Shown here: positions 10,837-21,576 of the stretch, one piece after another | How the letters are laid out: every line of letters begins with the position of its first letter | How positions within the stretch are numbered: position 1 is the stretch's first letter | Assembly (NCBI GenBank): GCA_031002005.1 | Contig: CM061918.1 | Span: 38,568,947 to 38,632,946, forward strand | From: Vandiemenella viatica | Lineage: Eukaryota; Arthropoda; Insecta; Orthoptera; Morabidae | Direction of reading: 5' to 3' | DNA length: 64,000 nt | Translations under genes and position numbers: made by a program | Notes under the pieces: model-generated | Databases searched by the model: none | What the model was told of the DNA's origin: nothing | The model's input: only the letters and a program-made list of their open reading frames with translations

Positions 10837-12267
10837 TCAGGGCTGCCGCGGCGTGTTTCGTAAATCTTCCTTTGAAGCAAGGTGGTTGACAAGGTTCTTG
10901 AGTAAGTCGACGAGGGCATCCAGTCGGTCTTCTCGCTGTCCCGGGTCTTGGCAGTTGCAGGAGTGGCTGGTGTGGGCTCTATCGAACTTATGAGGCTCCG
11001 ACTTCTTCTTCTGTCTTGCTGCTGAATGGTGGATAGGAACTCGACGCTGCTCTGGCGATCCATTGCTCGACTGCCGCTGCTGTGGGCGTGTCTTGCACAC
11101 TTCCCGACTTGGTGCGGGCTGCGTATGGAGCCTTGGACGAATCTTGCGAAGTTGCTGCTTCCACTTGTCGCAACCGCGGAAAGAAGCTGCGTGCCTGGAT
11201 CCGCAGTTACAGCAGACTGGCTCATCCCGTGGTGTTTTGCAGTCTGCAAGCATATGTCCTCCTCCGCAGCGGACACACCTGACCGGTTCAGTGCAGTCCC
11301 TGGCATAGTGCCGGAATTTTTGGCACCTGAAGCACTGGACCGGGCTGCGTGAGGGTGGCTTCACTGAGATGGTCTGCGTTGTGGCGTTGCGTGGGGGCGG
11401 TTTCTCCACGGTGGTCGGCGTTGTGTCACTGGTACTCACTCCATCAGGGAGCATGTTGTTGTGGCCCTCTGGATTCTGCTGCTCAGGAGCTTCCTTTCCC
11501 ACTGCAGTGGTGTTGGCATCTTGTGTGGGTCTCTTGGGCAGTTGTGGGGCGTGGACGATCCCATTCGCTTGAAGGAACTTGGTCAGCCGTTGTAGTTGGT
11601 CGGGATGTTGCGGGAGAAACTTCAGCCCGCCCTTCAGTGGGATAGCGAGAAGGAGGTCCGACGTTTCCGCGTGGAGCTCGGCCATCAGCTCGACGTAGTT
11701 TCCGTCGTACTCCGCCGTGATGGGTACGACTGGCCCTTGTTCCGTCTGCTGTGTTTCTTCTTGAGATGACCGATCTTCCACTTCTTGCGTGTCTTCAGTT
11801 TGTGGGAGTTCGTCGACATCTTCCGTCTCGTCTGCTACTGGTTCTTCTTGCGGGTACGGCATGATGTTGAATCGTCGTTTCAGCTTGGCGATGTATTGCT
11901 CCAGGTCAAAGTCGTGCGCCCAGAGCGTTGGGAACACCACCGCTTCGGGCCACTCCTCTGGCCAGCTCGGGTCATCACGGATGATCCGCTTCTTGGCAAG
12001 ATGGCTGCATTCGTGTCTTGTGAGACACTTCATGAGGTTCTTGTAGTTTGTTGGCAGGTCGTATACGAAATTAATGTCGTCAAGGTGGATCTTTACAACC
12101 AAAAACCACCTCTCCTCCTGGTTGTTGGCTGCCAGTCTGCGCTTCCATCTCTCGCGGGTTGCCTTGTTCTGGTTTGCGATGAAGTCACTGGCCCTGATTG
12201 TGCCGTGCGCCGAAATTCGAATGTCGTGTAAGGAGGGTTGCCAGGACGCCCAATCAGCGCGCTGGAA
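10837..12267 (-). CDS. Gag-like nucleic-acid-binding protein with three zinc knuckles
   Basis: The minus-strand frame is open from about 12,267 to 10,837 (around 475 codons), with no ATG near its start. The usable part from about 12,130 reads RWFLVVKIHLDD and YDLPTNYKNLMKCL, then a W/P-rich segment (DPSWPEEWPEAVVFPTLWAHD), an acidic and glutamine-rich stretch, a proline-rich linker, and three knuckles: CFRCQKFRHYARDC, CVRCGGGHMLADC and CCNCGSRHAASFRGC. The tail is basic and serine-rich. ORF1 proteins of Jockey/X-type LINEs have this order. The frame is free of stops, unlike most element ORFs here. It may be expressed from an upstream start or frame; function beyond RNA binding is inferred. 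Confidence 0.75.
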   Translation of the reverse strand, partial: FQRADWASWQPSLHDIRISAHGTIRASDFIANQNKATRERWKRRLAANNQEERWFLVVKIHLDDINFVYDLPTNYKNLMKCLTRHECSHLAKKRIIRDDPSWPEEWPEAVVFPTLWAHDFDLEQYIAKLKRRFNIMPYPQEEPVADETEDVDELPQTEDTQEVEDRSSQEETQQTEQGPVVPITAEYDGNYVELMAELHAETSDLLLAIPLKGGLKFLPQHPDQLQRLTKFLQANGIVHAPQLPKRPTQDANTTAVGKEAPEQQNPEGHNNMLPDGVSTSDTTPTTVEKPPPRNATTQTISVKPPSRSPVQCFRCQKFRHYARDCTEPVRCVRCGGGHMLADCKTPRDEPVCCNCGSRHAASFRGCDKWKQQLRKIRPRLHTQPAPSREVCKTRPQQRQSSNGSPEQRRVPIHHSAARQKKKSEPHKFDRAHTSHSCNCQDPGQREDRLDALVDLLKNLVNHLASKEDLRNTPRQP

Positions 12268-12323
12268 GTGAGGGTATCAGCGTTGCGGACTGCGTATGGA
12301 GCCAAAACGGTCACCCATCCAAG

Positions 12324-12393
12324 CGAGCAGGTTGTCGAAACGTCGTCGTTTTATGACTCCATCCGGCTGGACTCCCGTGAAACTTTCATTGAA
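12324..12393 (-). repeat. Right 70-bp inverted repeat
   Basis: Exact reverse complement of 10,466-10,535. This copy keeps 'gcaggttgtcgaaac' but its flank lacks the 'ctgatga' seen beside the left copy. Confidence 0.9.
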
Positions 12394-12414
12394 TCAATAC
12401 GCCGGGAAAGTCTC

Positions 12415-13640
12415 CATTTACATATCTGTAAACTTGCCGGTAACTGCTTATCAACAACATGTTACTACTGAAAGCAACTTCAAAAAAAAATTAAAAACTT
12501 AAATTACTCATGGTCTCTGCTGTAAACACGAATGCCAATTGCCTAGGCTAAATTTAAATTTAATTAAAACTTTTGGTAGTGTTGTTGCTTGACCAAAGTT
12601 TATACATTACGATCTATTTGCTTTTTACGTATTTCACTGACGACTTTCGTTAACGGTCTTTGTTCGTGTTCGGTGTACGTCGGTTATTATGCTATTTGAA
12701 GTGAAAATCAGAGCAAATATATTACCAAATCGAGTATTCTGGCGATTTATTTCTTCGGAGCTGCTCAACTGTTTAATAATCTGGAATCTGCATTAAGTTC
12801 TCAGGCCGTTACAAACACTTTGACCAATGATTACGTTATGAATGTTTTCCCAGTCTCAATTCTTTTTTAAGTTATGCATTCGAAGCAAACAGAAATTCTT
12901 CAAATTTTTCAGAGTGAACTTTACGGGTCAAATACAATTCAGGTTTGTATTTAAGCAAGTTCGAGTGTAGCAACCTCGACCTTTGAAACAATTATACGAT
13001 AGCGCGATCGTTACTGTCCGTGCTTAATACATAATTCTATTAATACTTCTGAGATCTTCAAGCTCAAGAGATTTTATTCACCCTAAGAGTGAACACACAG
13101 GTCAAGTTCGCATTTAGTCAGATCAGGTCAACCTGTCATAAACTGTGACCCTAAAAACTGTAACTATTCTAAACCCTTGACGACACGCAAAAAACAGTCA
13201 CGAGCTTACAATAGTCTAGAGTAAAGCTCCAACTTTTTTGAATCATTTAAAAGTTTTGATTTGTATAAAAAGTAAATACGTATTTCCAATAAGTTACTAA
13301 CTACATTTTAACTCAGATTAGCGTGGAATATATTGTAAAAAGAAATATTATATCTGAAAGATTTTTTTGATCCCTTTACGAGTGCTATTTGTCTGTTTGT
13401 TCATTCAGTTCATTACCTTCATGTTTTTCAAATCCACAGCTCAAATGTTTTTACGTCGACATGCACACGTGGGCATGTAAATTTATTACTGTTCGAAGTT
13501 TACAGAAAGACTTACGGCATTTGTACACTTGAGGCATCAGAAGAGAATTATTACCGAACTGTCCGCGCAATATGTTCAGTATTTCTGTTGGTTTAACACA
13601 TTCATGTTAAATAAACACAGTAATTATGCGTTGCAGACTA
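12415..13640. other. No recognised feature
   Basis: AT-rich sequence without recognisable coding motif, repeat ends or RNA gene. Confidence 0.4.
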
Positions 13641-13650
13641 TATACACCAT

Positions 13651-13963
13651 ATATGGGCAACCCCCGGCCCCCGGGCCACATACGGCCCTCCACCAGCTTC
13701 AATCCGGCCCGCGAGAGATTCAGAAATTTCAAATAAGCTTCAAACTCAAGTCTCTCATTAATTTTCATTTGATTTTTCTATCCGTTTTTGTTAATTTGCT
13801 TTTTGTATGTTTGATTATGCTATTTTAGTTCTAATAAATAAATATGCTTCAATTTTAATCGCCTTTTTATTCACTGCTACCAACTTATTTCTTACCTACG
13901 GCCCGCGACCTGATTAGGTCCCGAAATTACGCCCTCAGCTAAGCAAAGGTTGCCCATACCTGA
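13651..13963. mobile_element. Small hAT-type element with TSD
   Basis: The right end 'ggttgcccatacctga' and the left end 'atatgggcaaccccc' are inverse of each other, a typical 'caggtatgggcaacc' hAT terminus. 'tatacaccat' lies directly outside on both sides (13,641-13,650 and 13,964-13,973), which contains the expected 8-bp TSD. Subterminal 'ggcccgcga' occurs in inverted copies. The interior has no coding capacity. Confidence 0.8.
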
Positions 13964-14299
13964 TATACACCATCCTGTTGGTGAAGTGAAAAATCAGAGG
14001 TGTAGCATTTATCTTGCTTGTAATTCAGAACTGTTCAAACACCGAGTTAAAGTTAATAGGGATAATCAATGTATTAATACTATTGAGGAACTGGATTTAC
14101 TGTCTTATGACTATTTTAGTTGTAAATGCATATTACATGTTCACTTTAATGTAAGGTGACCAGACGTCCCGCTTTTGGCGGGGCAGCCTCGATTTTTAAC
14201 AATTTGTCCCGCGTCCCGCGGCGTTTTAGAAAAATCCCGATTTTTTGAAAGAATGCATGACAAGCTAGGGAATGGCGGCAGAACGGGAAGGGAATTTAT

Positions 14300-15071
14300 A
14301 ATTTAATTTAATTTAATTTAATTTAATTGCAATGGAGCACAGGCTCCGGTGGCAATTTCCCTACACAGCTATCTTCCCCCTATCCTGCACCCACCTACAT
14401 TTGCCCTCTACAAATTTTATCTTTAAATTCCTTCAAAGTTTTCGGTAAATTATTCATCGTTTCTCTTGGTAACTCATTCCAATCCCTGACACCCTTACCT
14501 AAAAAAGAGAATCTTCCCACACCCTTGTGCCTGAAATCGAGTGCCAGCTTGTGGTCATGGTCATCTTTTCCCTTCCACTACTTTTCATACCTATTGCAAT
14601 ATCTTTCCATGCCTCATCACCAGTATATGCCCTGTACACTCCCATGACCCTCCTCATCCTCCTCCTGTCTTGAAATTAATCCCATTCCAGCTCCTTTATC
14701 ATATCCGTCACTGATTGCATTCTGCGATAATTTCCAGAAACAAATCTAGCAGCCCTTCTTTGCACCCTCTCCAACTCCTGTATTTGATACGTAAAATGAG
14801 GGTCCCATACTACACTACCATATTCGAGCAATGGTCTGACCAAAGTTTTGTAACCCAATTCCTTGACTTCTCTCGTACATCCCCTCATAACTCTCTCCAA
14901 CAAGTGCAGAACTTTGAAACCTTTTCCTACCACCTGTCCTATGTGTCCTGCCCAGTTAAGTTTGTTATCAAAAGTAATTCCAAGATATTTGCATTTCAAG
15001 TCTTCAGCAAGCAATTCTTTCCCCACCTTATATTCATAATTAACCTTTTGTTTTTTATTTGTGTATCTATA
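14300..15071 (-). pseudogene. CR1/Jockey-like LINE copy A (5'-truncated)
   Basis: On the minus strand it starts within the region equivalent to copy C at about 35,200 and runs to the 3' end, finishing in a (aatta)n-type tail at 14,300-14,330. The frame gives ITFDNKLNWAGHIGQV, VKELGYKTLVRPLLEYGSV, VWDPHFTYQIQELERVQRR and then a TAA after LEWD, where copies B and C read on. A 4-bp deletion near 14,577 shifts the rest. Only post-RT sequence remains. Confidence 0.85.
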
Positions 15072-15574
15072 CGGCTTTCGGCGGGAATTTTGCTATTTCA
15101 CCAGGATATGAATTTTAAATTATTTTTTGTTGATTTTATAATGTTAAAGTTTAATAAGAAAACAAATAATTGTCGAGAATTGAAGTGTCGTGAAGTGAAC
15201 TGCTTATCAAAGGCCTATTGTTTATCAGTTGTTAGCATTCGACCACCATTGTTTAGACTTAATGAACAATGGCATTTTTCGACACTAACGACGATAACAT
15301 TTTGTAACTGCCTCTCAGTAGATACACATCGTGCTGCGTTCTAGTGCTAGTTAAACAAGTGATGTCAACAAATTAGATAATCAGATAATTTAGGTAAGTA
15401 ATTTATTTCATAAATACATAAATGTTCTTTAATTTACCAGACAATACTCATATTATTTATACCGTATTTTATAGAGGCGAATTAGGGCGGAAAAACATCA
15501 CACGTCATTAATGTACGCCCGTTACCAGGAACTAATGCTACGACTGAATGCGTTTTTACTAAGGTAAATAAAGT

Positions 15575-15735
15575 GTGGACATCAGAAAAGTCACAATTAA
15601 GAGCTGAGACTTTGTAAGCCAAATTATGTGTGGAATATAATTTAACAAAGTCTTATGAAAAATTCCATGAGCTTATAAACAACTACAGCAATCAACTAAA
15701 AATAATTCACTTAAATGCGAAATATGGCAAAGAAT
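15575..15735 (+). pseudogene. hAT transposase C-terminal remnant
   Basis: The frame reads VWTSEKSQLRAETL, a stop, then CVEYNLTKSYEKFHELI and HLNAKYGKE. This resembles the terminal dimerisation segment of hAT transposases (an 'R..L..E..KA.L....N' helix followed by '..F...I' and a closing 'KY'). It lies just inside the right hAT terminus, where the C-terminus is expected. Short and interrupted, so similarity is modest. Confidence 0.45.
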
Positions 15736-16308
15736 AAAATAATACCATACACAATTTATATTTGTAAATTGTACTTATCTTTAAATTTTAAACAATTGTA
15801 TTACAATACTATTTTTGCGTTCTATAAAAAAAATTGCTCCAGAACCCCCCCGTTCATTGGTGTCCCGCTTTACCAATGTTAAAATCTGGTCACTTTACTT
15901 TAATGCCGTAAATGTCTCACCGATTCTGGTCACTGTCGTTTGTACAAGTAATACAAATTAAGAGACTTACGAAAACCCGGAAATGAAGAGAACTCATTGA
16001 AAAAAAATTTTTGTACGCAAAATCTGAGAGCATTCTCGTTTTAAGGATTACTCCGAGAGGAAAATTTCTCCGTATTCTTTGTGTCCCGCCGATATTACCA
16101 AAGCGCGCAAAGAATATTATTCTGCGCCATGCATATGTATTAGTTCCAACGAAGTCGGTCAGTGAAAATTTTGCAGAACACAACTTCACCGAAACACTGA
16201 AGGTCGGATAAATGCGGTTTCTGTGATGGAGAAATTTAGTGTTTGTAATTAAACGAAGTTTCTGGAATATTACATCAGATATCCGCAAACTAGTCACGAG
16301 TACATCTT

Positions 16309-16312
<4 letters not shown>

Positions 16313-16340
<28 letters not shown>
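16313..16340 (+). repeat. Poly(A) tract
   Basis: A 28-base run of A. A second run of 29 A lies at 16,584-16,612. No element body is recognised beside either. They may be tails of decayed retrocopies. Confidence 0.9.
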
Positions 16341-16343
<3 letters not shown>

Positions 16344-16583
16344 CTTGTTTCTTCTAAATACAAAATTAGAAATATTTTATGATGTCACTAGTTCAAGCCG
16401 AAATTCATGTTTTGAGTATGGTCGCAGGTTAGAATATTTCGACATTTAGCACGATATATGCGTCCTGAACCACAATTAAATTTAATATTACTAACAATTT
16501 TACTAAACTGATAAATAGATAAAAAGCACAATGAAGAAAAACTCAGTGAAGAAATACTCCTGACAGGTTCGGATGATCATGAC

Positions 16584-16612
<29 letters not shown>

Positions 16613-16614
<2 letters not shown>

Positions 16615-17330
16615 CTAGAGAAATATGGATGCAAATATGACCTAAAATGACAAAATATGACCAAACTATACATCAAAACAGGATCAGTTACACATCATTT
16701 CGATTTCATATAGATAGCTTAATTTGCTTCCGTGCACTCATAGCACCATTGCAAAATTAAATTTTAAATCGCTTTGTTGAAGTCGCTTTAATTTCATTTC
16801 ATTTACAGAAAAGAACTTTTTTGTCTGTACTACATATTCCTCTACAAATTCCTTTGTGTAACTCCGTAACTTCGCACTTTCGGAAAATTTTGTTTTCGGC
16901 ATGACGGTACTCACTGATCCACTGCAGATTTAACACTGACTGAGGATTATTTTCAAAAGTGTTGGCGACAGCGAGACATTGTTGATTGACGCGGCTCAAC
17001 ACTGTGGCATTTTGCCCGTTCTGCCGCCCTATTGGTACGACACTGATGGCAAAAGTAGTATAATATTATTTATTTTAATTTTGTGGTTCACCACGATCGC
17101 TCTGTTATTAGAAAGAGTCCAAACTTGCACACGGTAATTTCTAAAAATATCGACTGTATTTCTATAACAGTTTTGAGTCGCCAAAGACAGCGCAGAAAAC
17201 TGCAAATTTTTTTTATCCACGTACTAATTTTTCTCATTTATTCCTCTCCAAGAATTGCAGCTATTTTCCGCTATTACGTTCGGCGAAAGTGTATGCGTAC
17301 ACCGTTATTAGCCGGAGACAACGAAAGATA
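16613..17330. other. No recognised feature
   Basis: AT-rich. Short frames on both strands have no motif. Confidence 0.4.
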
Positions 17331-18506
17331 CACTGAAGAGCAAAAGAAACTGGTATAGGCATGCGTAATTAAACATAGAGATATGTAAACACTCAGAGTA
17401 CGGCGCTGCTGTCGGCAACGCCTAAATGAGACAACAGGTGTCTGGCGCAGGCGTTAGCTCGGTTACTGCTGCTACAATGGCAGGTTATCAGGATTTAAGT
17501 TAATTTGAACGTGGCGTTATAGTCGGCGCACGAGAGATGGGACACAGCATCTTCGAGGTAGCGATGAAGTGGGAATTTTTCCAGTAAGACCACTTCACGA
17601 GTGCACTGTGAATATCGGGAATCTGGTAAAATATCAAATCTTCGACATCGCTGCGACCGGAAGAAGATCCTGCAAGAACGGGACCAACGATGACTGAAGA
17701 GAAACGTTCAACGTGACAGAAGTGCAACCCTTTCGCAAATTGCTGCGGATTTCAGTGCTGGGCCATCAACAAGTGTCAGCGTGGGAACCTTTCAACGAAA
17801 CATCATCGATATAGGCTTCCGGAGCCGAGGGCCCACTTGTGTATCCTTGCTGAGTGCACGACACAAAGCTTTACGCCTCGCCTGGACCCGTCAACACTGA
17901 CTTTGGACTGTTGATGATTGGAAACATATTGCCTGATCTGACGAGTCTCGTTTCCAATTGTATCGAGCGGATGGATTCATGGACTCTGTGTGTCAGCAAG
18001 GGACTGTTGAAGCTCGTGGAGGCCCTGTTATGGCGTGGGGCGTGTGAAGTTGGAGTGACATGGGATCCCTGATACGTCTAAATAAGACTCCAGCAGGTGA
18101 CACGTACGTACCCATCCTGGCTGATCACCTGTATCCATTCATGTCCATTGTGCATTCCAACGGACTTGGGCAATGCGACACCCCACATGTCCATAATTAC
18201 AACAGAGTGGCTCCAGGAACACTCCTCTGAGTTTAAACACCTCCGTTGGCTATAAATACTCCCAGACATGAACATTATTGAGCGTATCTGGGATGCCTTG
18301 CAACGAGCCGTTCAGAAGAGATCTCTTCCCCCTCGAACTCTTACGGTTTTATGGACAGCCCTGCAGGATACATGGTGTCAATTCCCTCCAGCACTACTTC
18401 AGACATTAGTCGAGTCCATGCCACGTCGTGTTGCGGCACTTCTGCGTGCTCGCGGGGGCCGTACCCGATATTAGGCAGGTGTACCAGTTTCTTTGGCTCT
18501 TCGTAC
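17331..18506 (+). mobile_element. Degenerate Tc1-like transposon
   Basis: The ends share inverted 'gaagagc.aaagaaactggta' (17,335 onward and, inverted, about 18,482-18,502), adjoining a TA on the left. In between, plus-strand translation in changing frames gives Tc1 transposase landmarks: an N-terminal DFERGVIVGAR-like helix, RNVQRDRSATLSQIA, a D,D region around FMDSVCQQGTVEARGGPVMAWG, then near the C-terminus MNIIERIWDALQRAV and SMPRRVAALLRARGG. Tc1 transposases cut and paste DNA at TA. Many frameshifts and stops make this copy inactive. Confidence 0.85.
18268..18474 (+). pseudogene. Tc1 transposase C-terminal end
   Basis: The longest undamaged stretch of the transposase frame, 68 codons. 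It begins at MNIIERIWDALQR, the segment holding the third catalytic acidic residue (E of 'NIIE.IWD'), and ends RARGGRTRY before the right TIR. The catalytic residues upstream are in broken frames. Confidence 0.8.
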
Positions 18507-19799
18507 AACTATTGACAGACTTTAAATCAGCCACGTATTCCGCCTCTGTCACCGGCTGAAGAGGTGTTACGTGCAATTTGAAACACGAAACTATCCTCAG
18601 TAAGGTGGCTTCACCCATTCGTTGCTATTCTAATGTCAACTAACGAGTTTAAACAAACCCGATAGTTAATATTTCGAATGACCTCCGCGATTTGAGAAAT
18701 ATTTCGATCTTTGAGGTTTACTAACGTTTTAATTACTTGAAATTTGATTTAAAGGCGTCATTCCAAAAATAGGAAAATAGAGAGACAGAGTTCTGCCTTG
18801 CAATTGAACACGAGAATTAATGAATTTATTTAAATCAATTCAGTGTATCATAGCAATATTAAACCATATTTAATGGAATATTGTATCTTGATCAAAATTG
18901 ACACGAATAAAATTTGTTTTTAAAATCGGTAACTCAGAGTAAACCGGTATGATTAAATTCATTTGACCACGGGAGTTTTGTGCCAGAAGGACATTCGTTC
19001 ATTCAAACAAAAACGAAACAAAGAATGTTATTTTTAGTGAAACGTATTCATTTTCATTAGACATTGTTCCACAGGTAGCTCATGATTGTTAATTGGAGAG
19101 ATTCAAAGTTTGCAATTTTCATGCTCCCAAGGTCCCTCTATGGGGAATCACGTTTGCAGCGAATGTCGCTTATGACACCGAATTCGAGATAGTGTATCGC
19201 CAATAATTGTTGTTGGGCAGGTCGAGGCAGTGTGCGCTATAAACACCGACGCGTGCTAAACATTTTATACTGTTATAGAAAAATCTATAACAACGGCAGC
19301 CTTCACCGCTTTCTTGTCACTTCTACCCTCCTTGGATTCCTTTACGATCTGTTCTTGTATCGCGCCTTCCTATTTAGGACCAGCCCTCTCCCTCCTCGAC
19401 ACACGAACGGAAGAGAAACGTAGTCAGGAGGGCGCAATAGTTTTTTGCGTCGTGGTTGGGTTTCGTTGAGAACTGGTATCTGCGCTGTGTAAATAGCCCG
19501 TCATTCGCTCTGGTAAACCGTCCTGCCGCCTTGATGTGAAAAGGAAGCCCTGCTCTAACTCCCCCCCCCCCCCTTTTGCTCCTTGCTGTGGGCACACTCC
19601 CTGAATACAAGTCATTCATCTGGTCCAAGGCTGTTGTATTGTCCACGTACCGCTCACGAAGCATTCACATTCACTTACGTAAAGCTTCGCCTTGAATATT
19701 ATAGTCCCCGTCCAGCAAAACATGTAACGAATATGATCACCACAACAGTTATAAACAGAAACCTACAGTCTCCTTACCGTGTTACTTCCCTTAAACCGA
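18507..19799. other. No recognised feature
   Basis: AT-rich, with a poly(C) tract at about 19,559-19,574. No gene or element is recognised. Confidence 0.4.
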
Positions 19800-19935
19800 G
19801 AGTGGTGGGTGAGCAGTTAGCGCTCTGGCTTTAAAATGCCATGGCTGAATTCCTCCCCGTTCCTTGCCCTCAGTCGCATCCCACCTCTAATCACCTCGAC
19901 GAGGCGTACAGCCGAAGGTGAAAACAAGAAAAAAG
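19800..19935 (+). mobile_element. SINE family B, internally deleted
   Basis: The A box 'tgagcagttagcgctctgg' (19,810-19,828) is joined almost directly to the body 'gccatggctgaattcc', so the B box is lost. The 3' part 'gccctcagtcgcatcccac' and 'gacgaggcgtacagcc' and the A-rich end match the 7,212 and 27,565 copies. Confidence 0.7.
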
Positions 19936-20689
19936 CTTTCCTTAATTTATTTGTGAATTGGAATTTTGAAATGAAAGATTTCATACAGATAAAATTCATT
20001 TAATGTGACCTTTATTGTGTTCAAAAGATAACATGTATGAGACGAAAATGGTATTTTTCCATTATTAACAAAACATAAAATCAGTCACATAATTTAAACA
20101 AATACATAATCAAATTTGTTCAATCACACCAGCATTATAAATACCGTTATACAGGCAATTAACCCGAAACCTCTTATCATGCCTAAAATTTTCAAAAACA
20201 TAATCATAAAATTATGCGATGTTGGGAGATGCGCAGCTGCATACCATAGTAACAAATGTAAATTGAAAGTAACTTTTAGCTATAAAATATCTCATACCAA
20301 TAATTATGTAATAATAGGATAAAACTGTATATAAAAACTGTAACACAGATTCGTCGCTGATGATGCCTCGATGAGAGGTGAAACGCGTACGACGCTGCAA
20401 TAAATAAACTAAACCGTTGCATTGGCGTGTTCTTTCAACTAGTAATTAATAAAATTATGCATTCATTCTGGGTTTTTAATACAAAATTATTTATAGAAAC
20501 AAATACTTCAAAAAACATAACTCCGAAATGCGACGTACATTCATTTTTAGGGATTTAATATTGAGTCTCGAGTCTTTAAATAGGGTGTTACGGTTCAATG
20601 GTATGATATAATCAAAATCCGGGAGTTCTCATAATAATAAATGTTATTTAGATGAATTTACCGAGATGCTGTAGGTCGAAAATCTTGGC
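19936..20689. other. Mostly unrecognised; hammerhead-like motif at 20,359
   Basis: AT-rich with no gene. At 20,360-20,389 the order ctgatga - cctc/gagg paired arm - gaaac resembles half of a hammerhead ribozyme core. It is followed by an A-rich 'caataaataaactaaa' stretch that could be the tail of a retroelement. Confidence 0.35.
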
Positions 20690-21576
20690 GCAGGTACCGG
20701 GAGGTTTTATCTCCTATATAGCTGCTCTGGGAACAACAATATGGACTTAGACCAGGAAGGTCAACTATCGATCTTATATTTGCAGTAAGACAGCTACAAG
20801 AACGGCACTACGAGTATGGGAAAGATCTGGTGATGGCCTCTCTGGACATTGAAAAGGCACATGACAGCCTCAGCCGAAACAAAGTGTGGGAAGGACTGAG
20901 AAAAAAAGTCAGTAAAAATGGAGATTGTGCAAAGAGTGAAGGATATGTATGAGGGTAGTAAGAGCTGTGTCAAAGTGGGAACGGATAAGACTGGATGGTT
21001 CCATTTGAAAAATGGACTAAAACAAGGAAGTGCCCCATCACCCCTCTTATTTATTGTAGCTATGGATGAAATATTGAAGAAGGTGGTGCAGAGCATTGGG
21101 GAAGGAAAAATGAAAGCAATGGTATTTGCAGACGACCTATTAGTGTGGGGAGAGGATGAAAGAGAGGTGCAGGATCAGCTGGATGTGTGGGAGAGAGTAG
21201 TTGCAGCCTATGGTATGAAGTTCTCTGCGAGAAAAAGTGAAGTGGTGATAACAACAAGAAAGAAGAACAGGACGGACATAGGCATATCACTTACTAAATA
21301 GAGTGGAATGTTTCAAATATTTGGGAAGCTGTATTGAAGAAAATGGAGGAAACAGGATGGAAATAAATGAAAGAGGAAGATTTACAGATAGATTTTTTAA
21401 AAGTATTAGAAGCCTGGTATTGAGTAGGATGTCCCACAAAAGAGTAAAGAAGCAATATATAAAACATATTTTGTACCAATTTTAACATATGGAGCAGAAA
21501 CATGGGTGATGAAGGAGAGAGACAAAGGGAGGGTACAATCGGTGGAAATGAAATTTCAGAGGAGTAGAGTGGGAGT
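20690..21576 (+). pseudogene. Older non-LTR RT, 5' part of a LINE split by the RTE
   Basis: Plus-strand translation gives YGLRPGRSTIDLIFAVRQL, SLDIEKAHDSL (motif A), GLKQGSAPSPLLF (motif B) and MVFADDLLVW (motif C FADD), then MKFSARKSEVV. A frameshift lies near 20,905 in an A run, and another near 21,298. The sequence breaks at 21,576 where the RTE inserted and resumes at 24,726. The 5' end is truncated, since no endonuclease domain is visible. Confidence 0.85.
21566..21576 (+). repeat. Left TSD of the RTE element
   Basis: 'agagtgggagt', repeated exactly at 24,726-24,736 after the poly(A) tail. The repeated bases fall in the coding sequence of the older LINE. Confidence 0.9.

Larger units (their letters stand above)
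10466..12393 (-). mobile_element. Inverted-repeat element with gag-like ORF
   Basis: Positions 10,466-10,535 and 12,324-12,393 are perfect 70-bp inverted copies of each other. They enclose 1.8 kb that carries one long minus-strand gag-like ORF. No transposase, RT or endonuclease is visible inside. Outside the right repeat, 'cgccgggaaagtc' (12,401-12,413) also follows a related inverted repeat at 29,274-29,341, so the boundary sequence belongs to a family. LINEs with gag-like ORF1 do not normally have terminal inverted repeats. Penelope-like elements can carry inverted terminal copies, but assignment to that group is only a suggestion. Confidence 0.7.
14152..15897. mobile_element. hAT element remnant with 8-bp TSD, carrying a LINE
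   Basis: TSD 'ctttaatg' is exact at 14,144-14,151 and 15,898-15,905. The ends 'taaggtgaccagacgtccc' and (inverted) 'taaagtgaccagatttt' are typical hAT termini. A CR1-like LINE copy occupies 14,300-15,071. The plus-strand remnant at about 15,575-15,735 resembles the hAT transposase C-terminal dimerisation region. Most of the transposase gene is lost. Confidence 0.85.

Noticed and set aside
10821..11306. 161-codon minus-strand frame overlapping the gag-like ORF
   Set aside because: It is a shifted-frame shadow of the zinc-knuckle ORF in GC-rich sequence.
12324..12393. Long terminal repeats of an LTR retrotransposon
   Set aside because: The two 70-bp copies are inverted, not direct, and no protease, RT or integrase lies between them.
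14327..14647. Plus-strand frames rich in P, S and F over the LINE copies (also at 30,361 and 34,465)
   Set aside because: They are antisense shadows of LINE coding sequence, recurring only because the LINE recurs.
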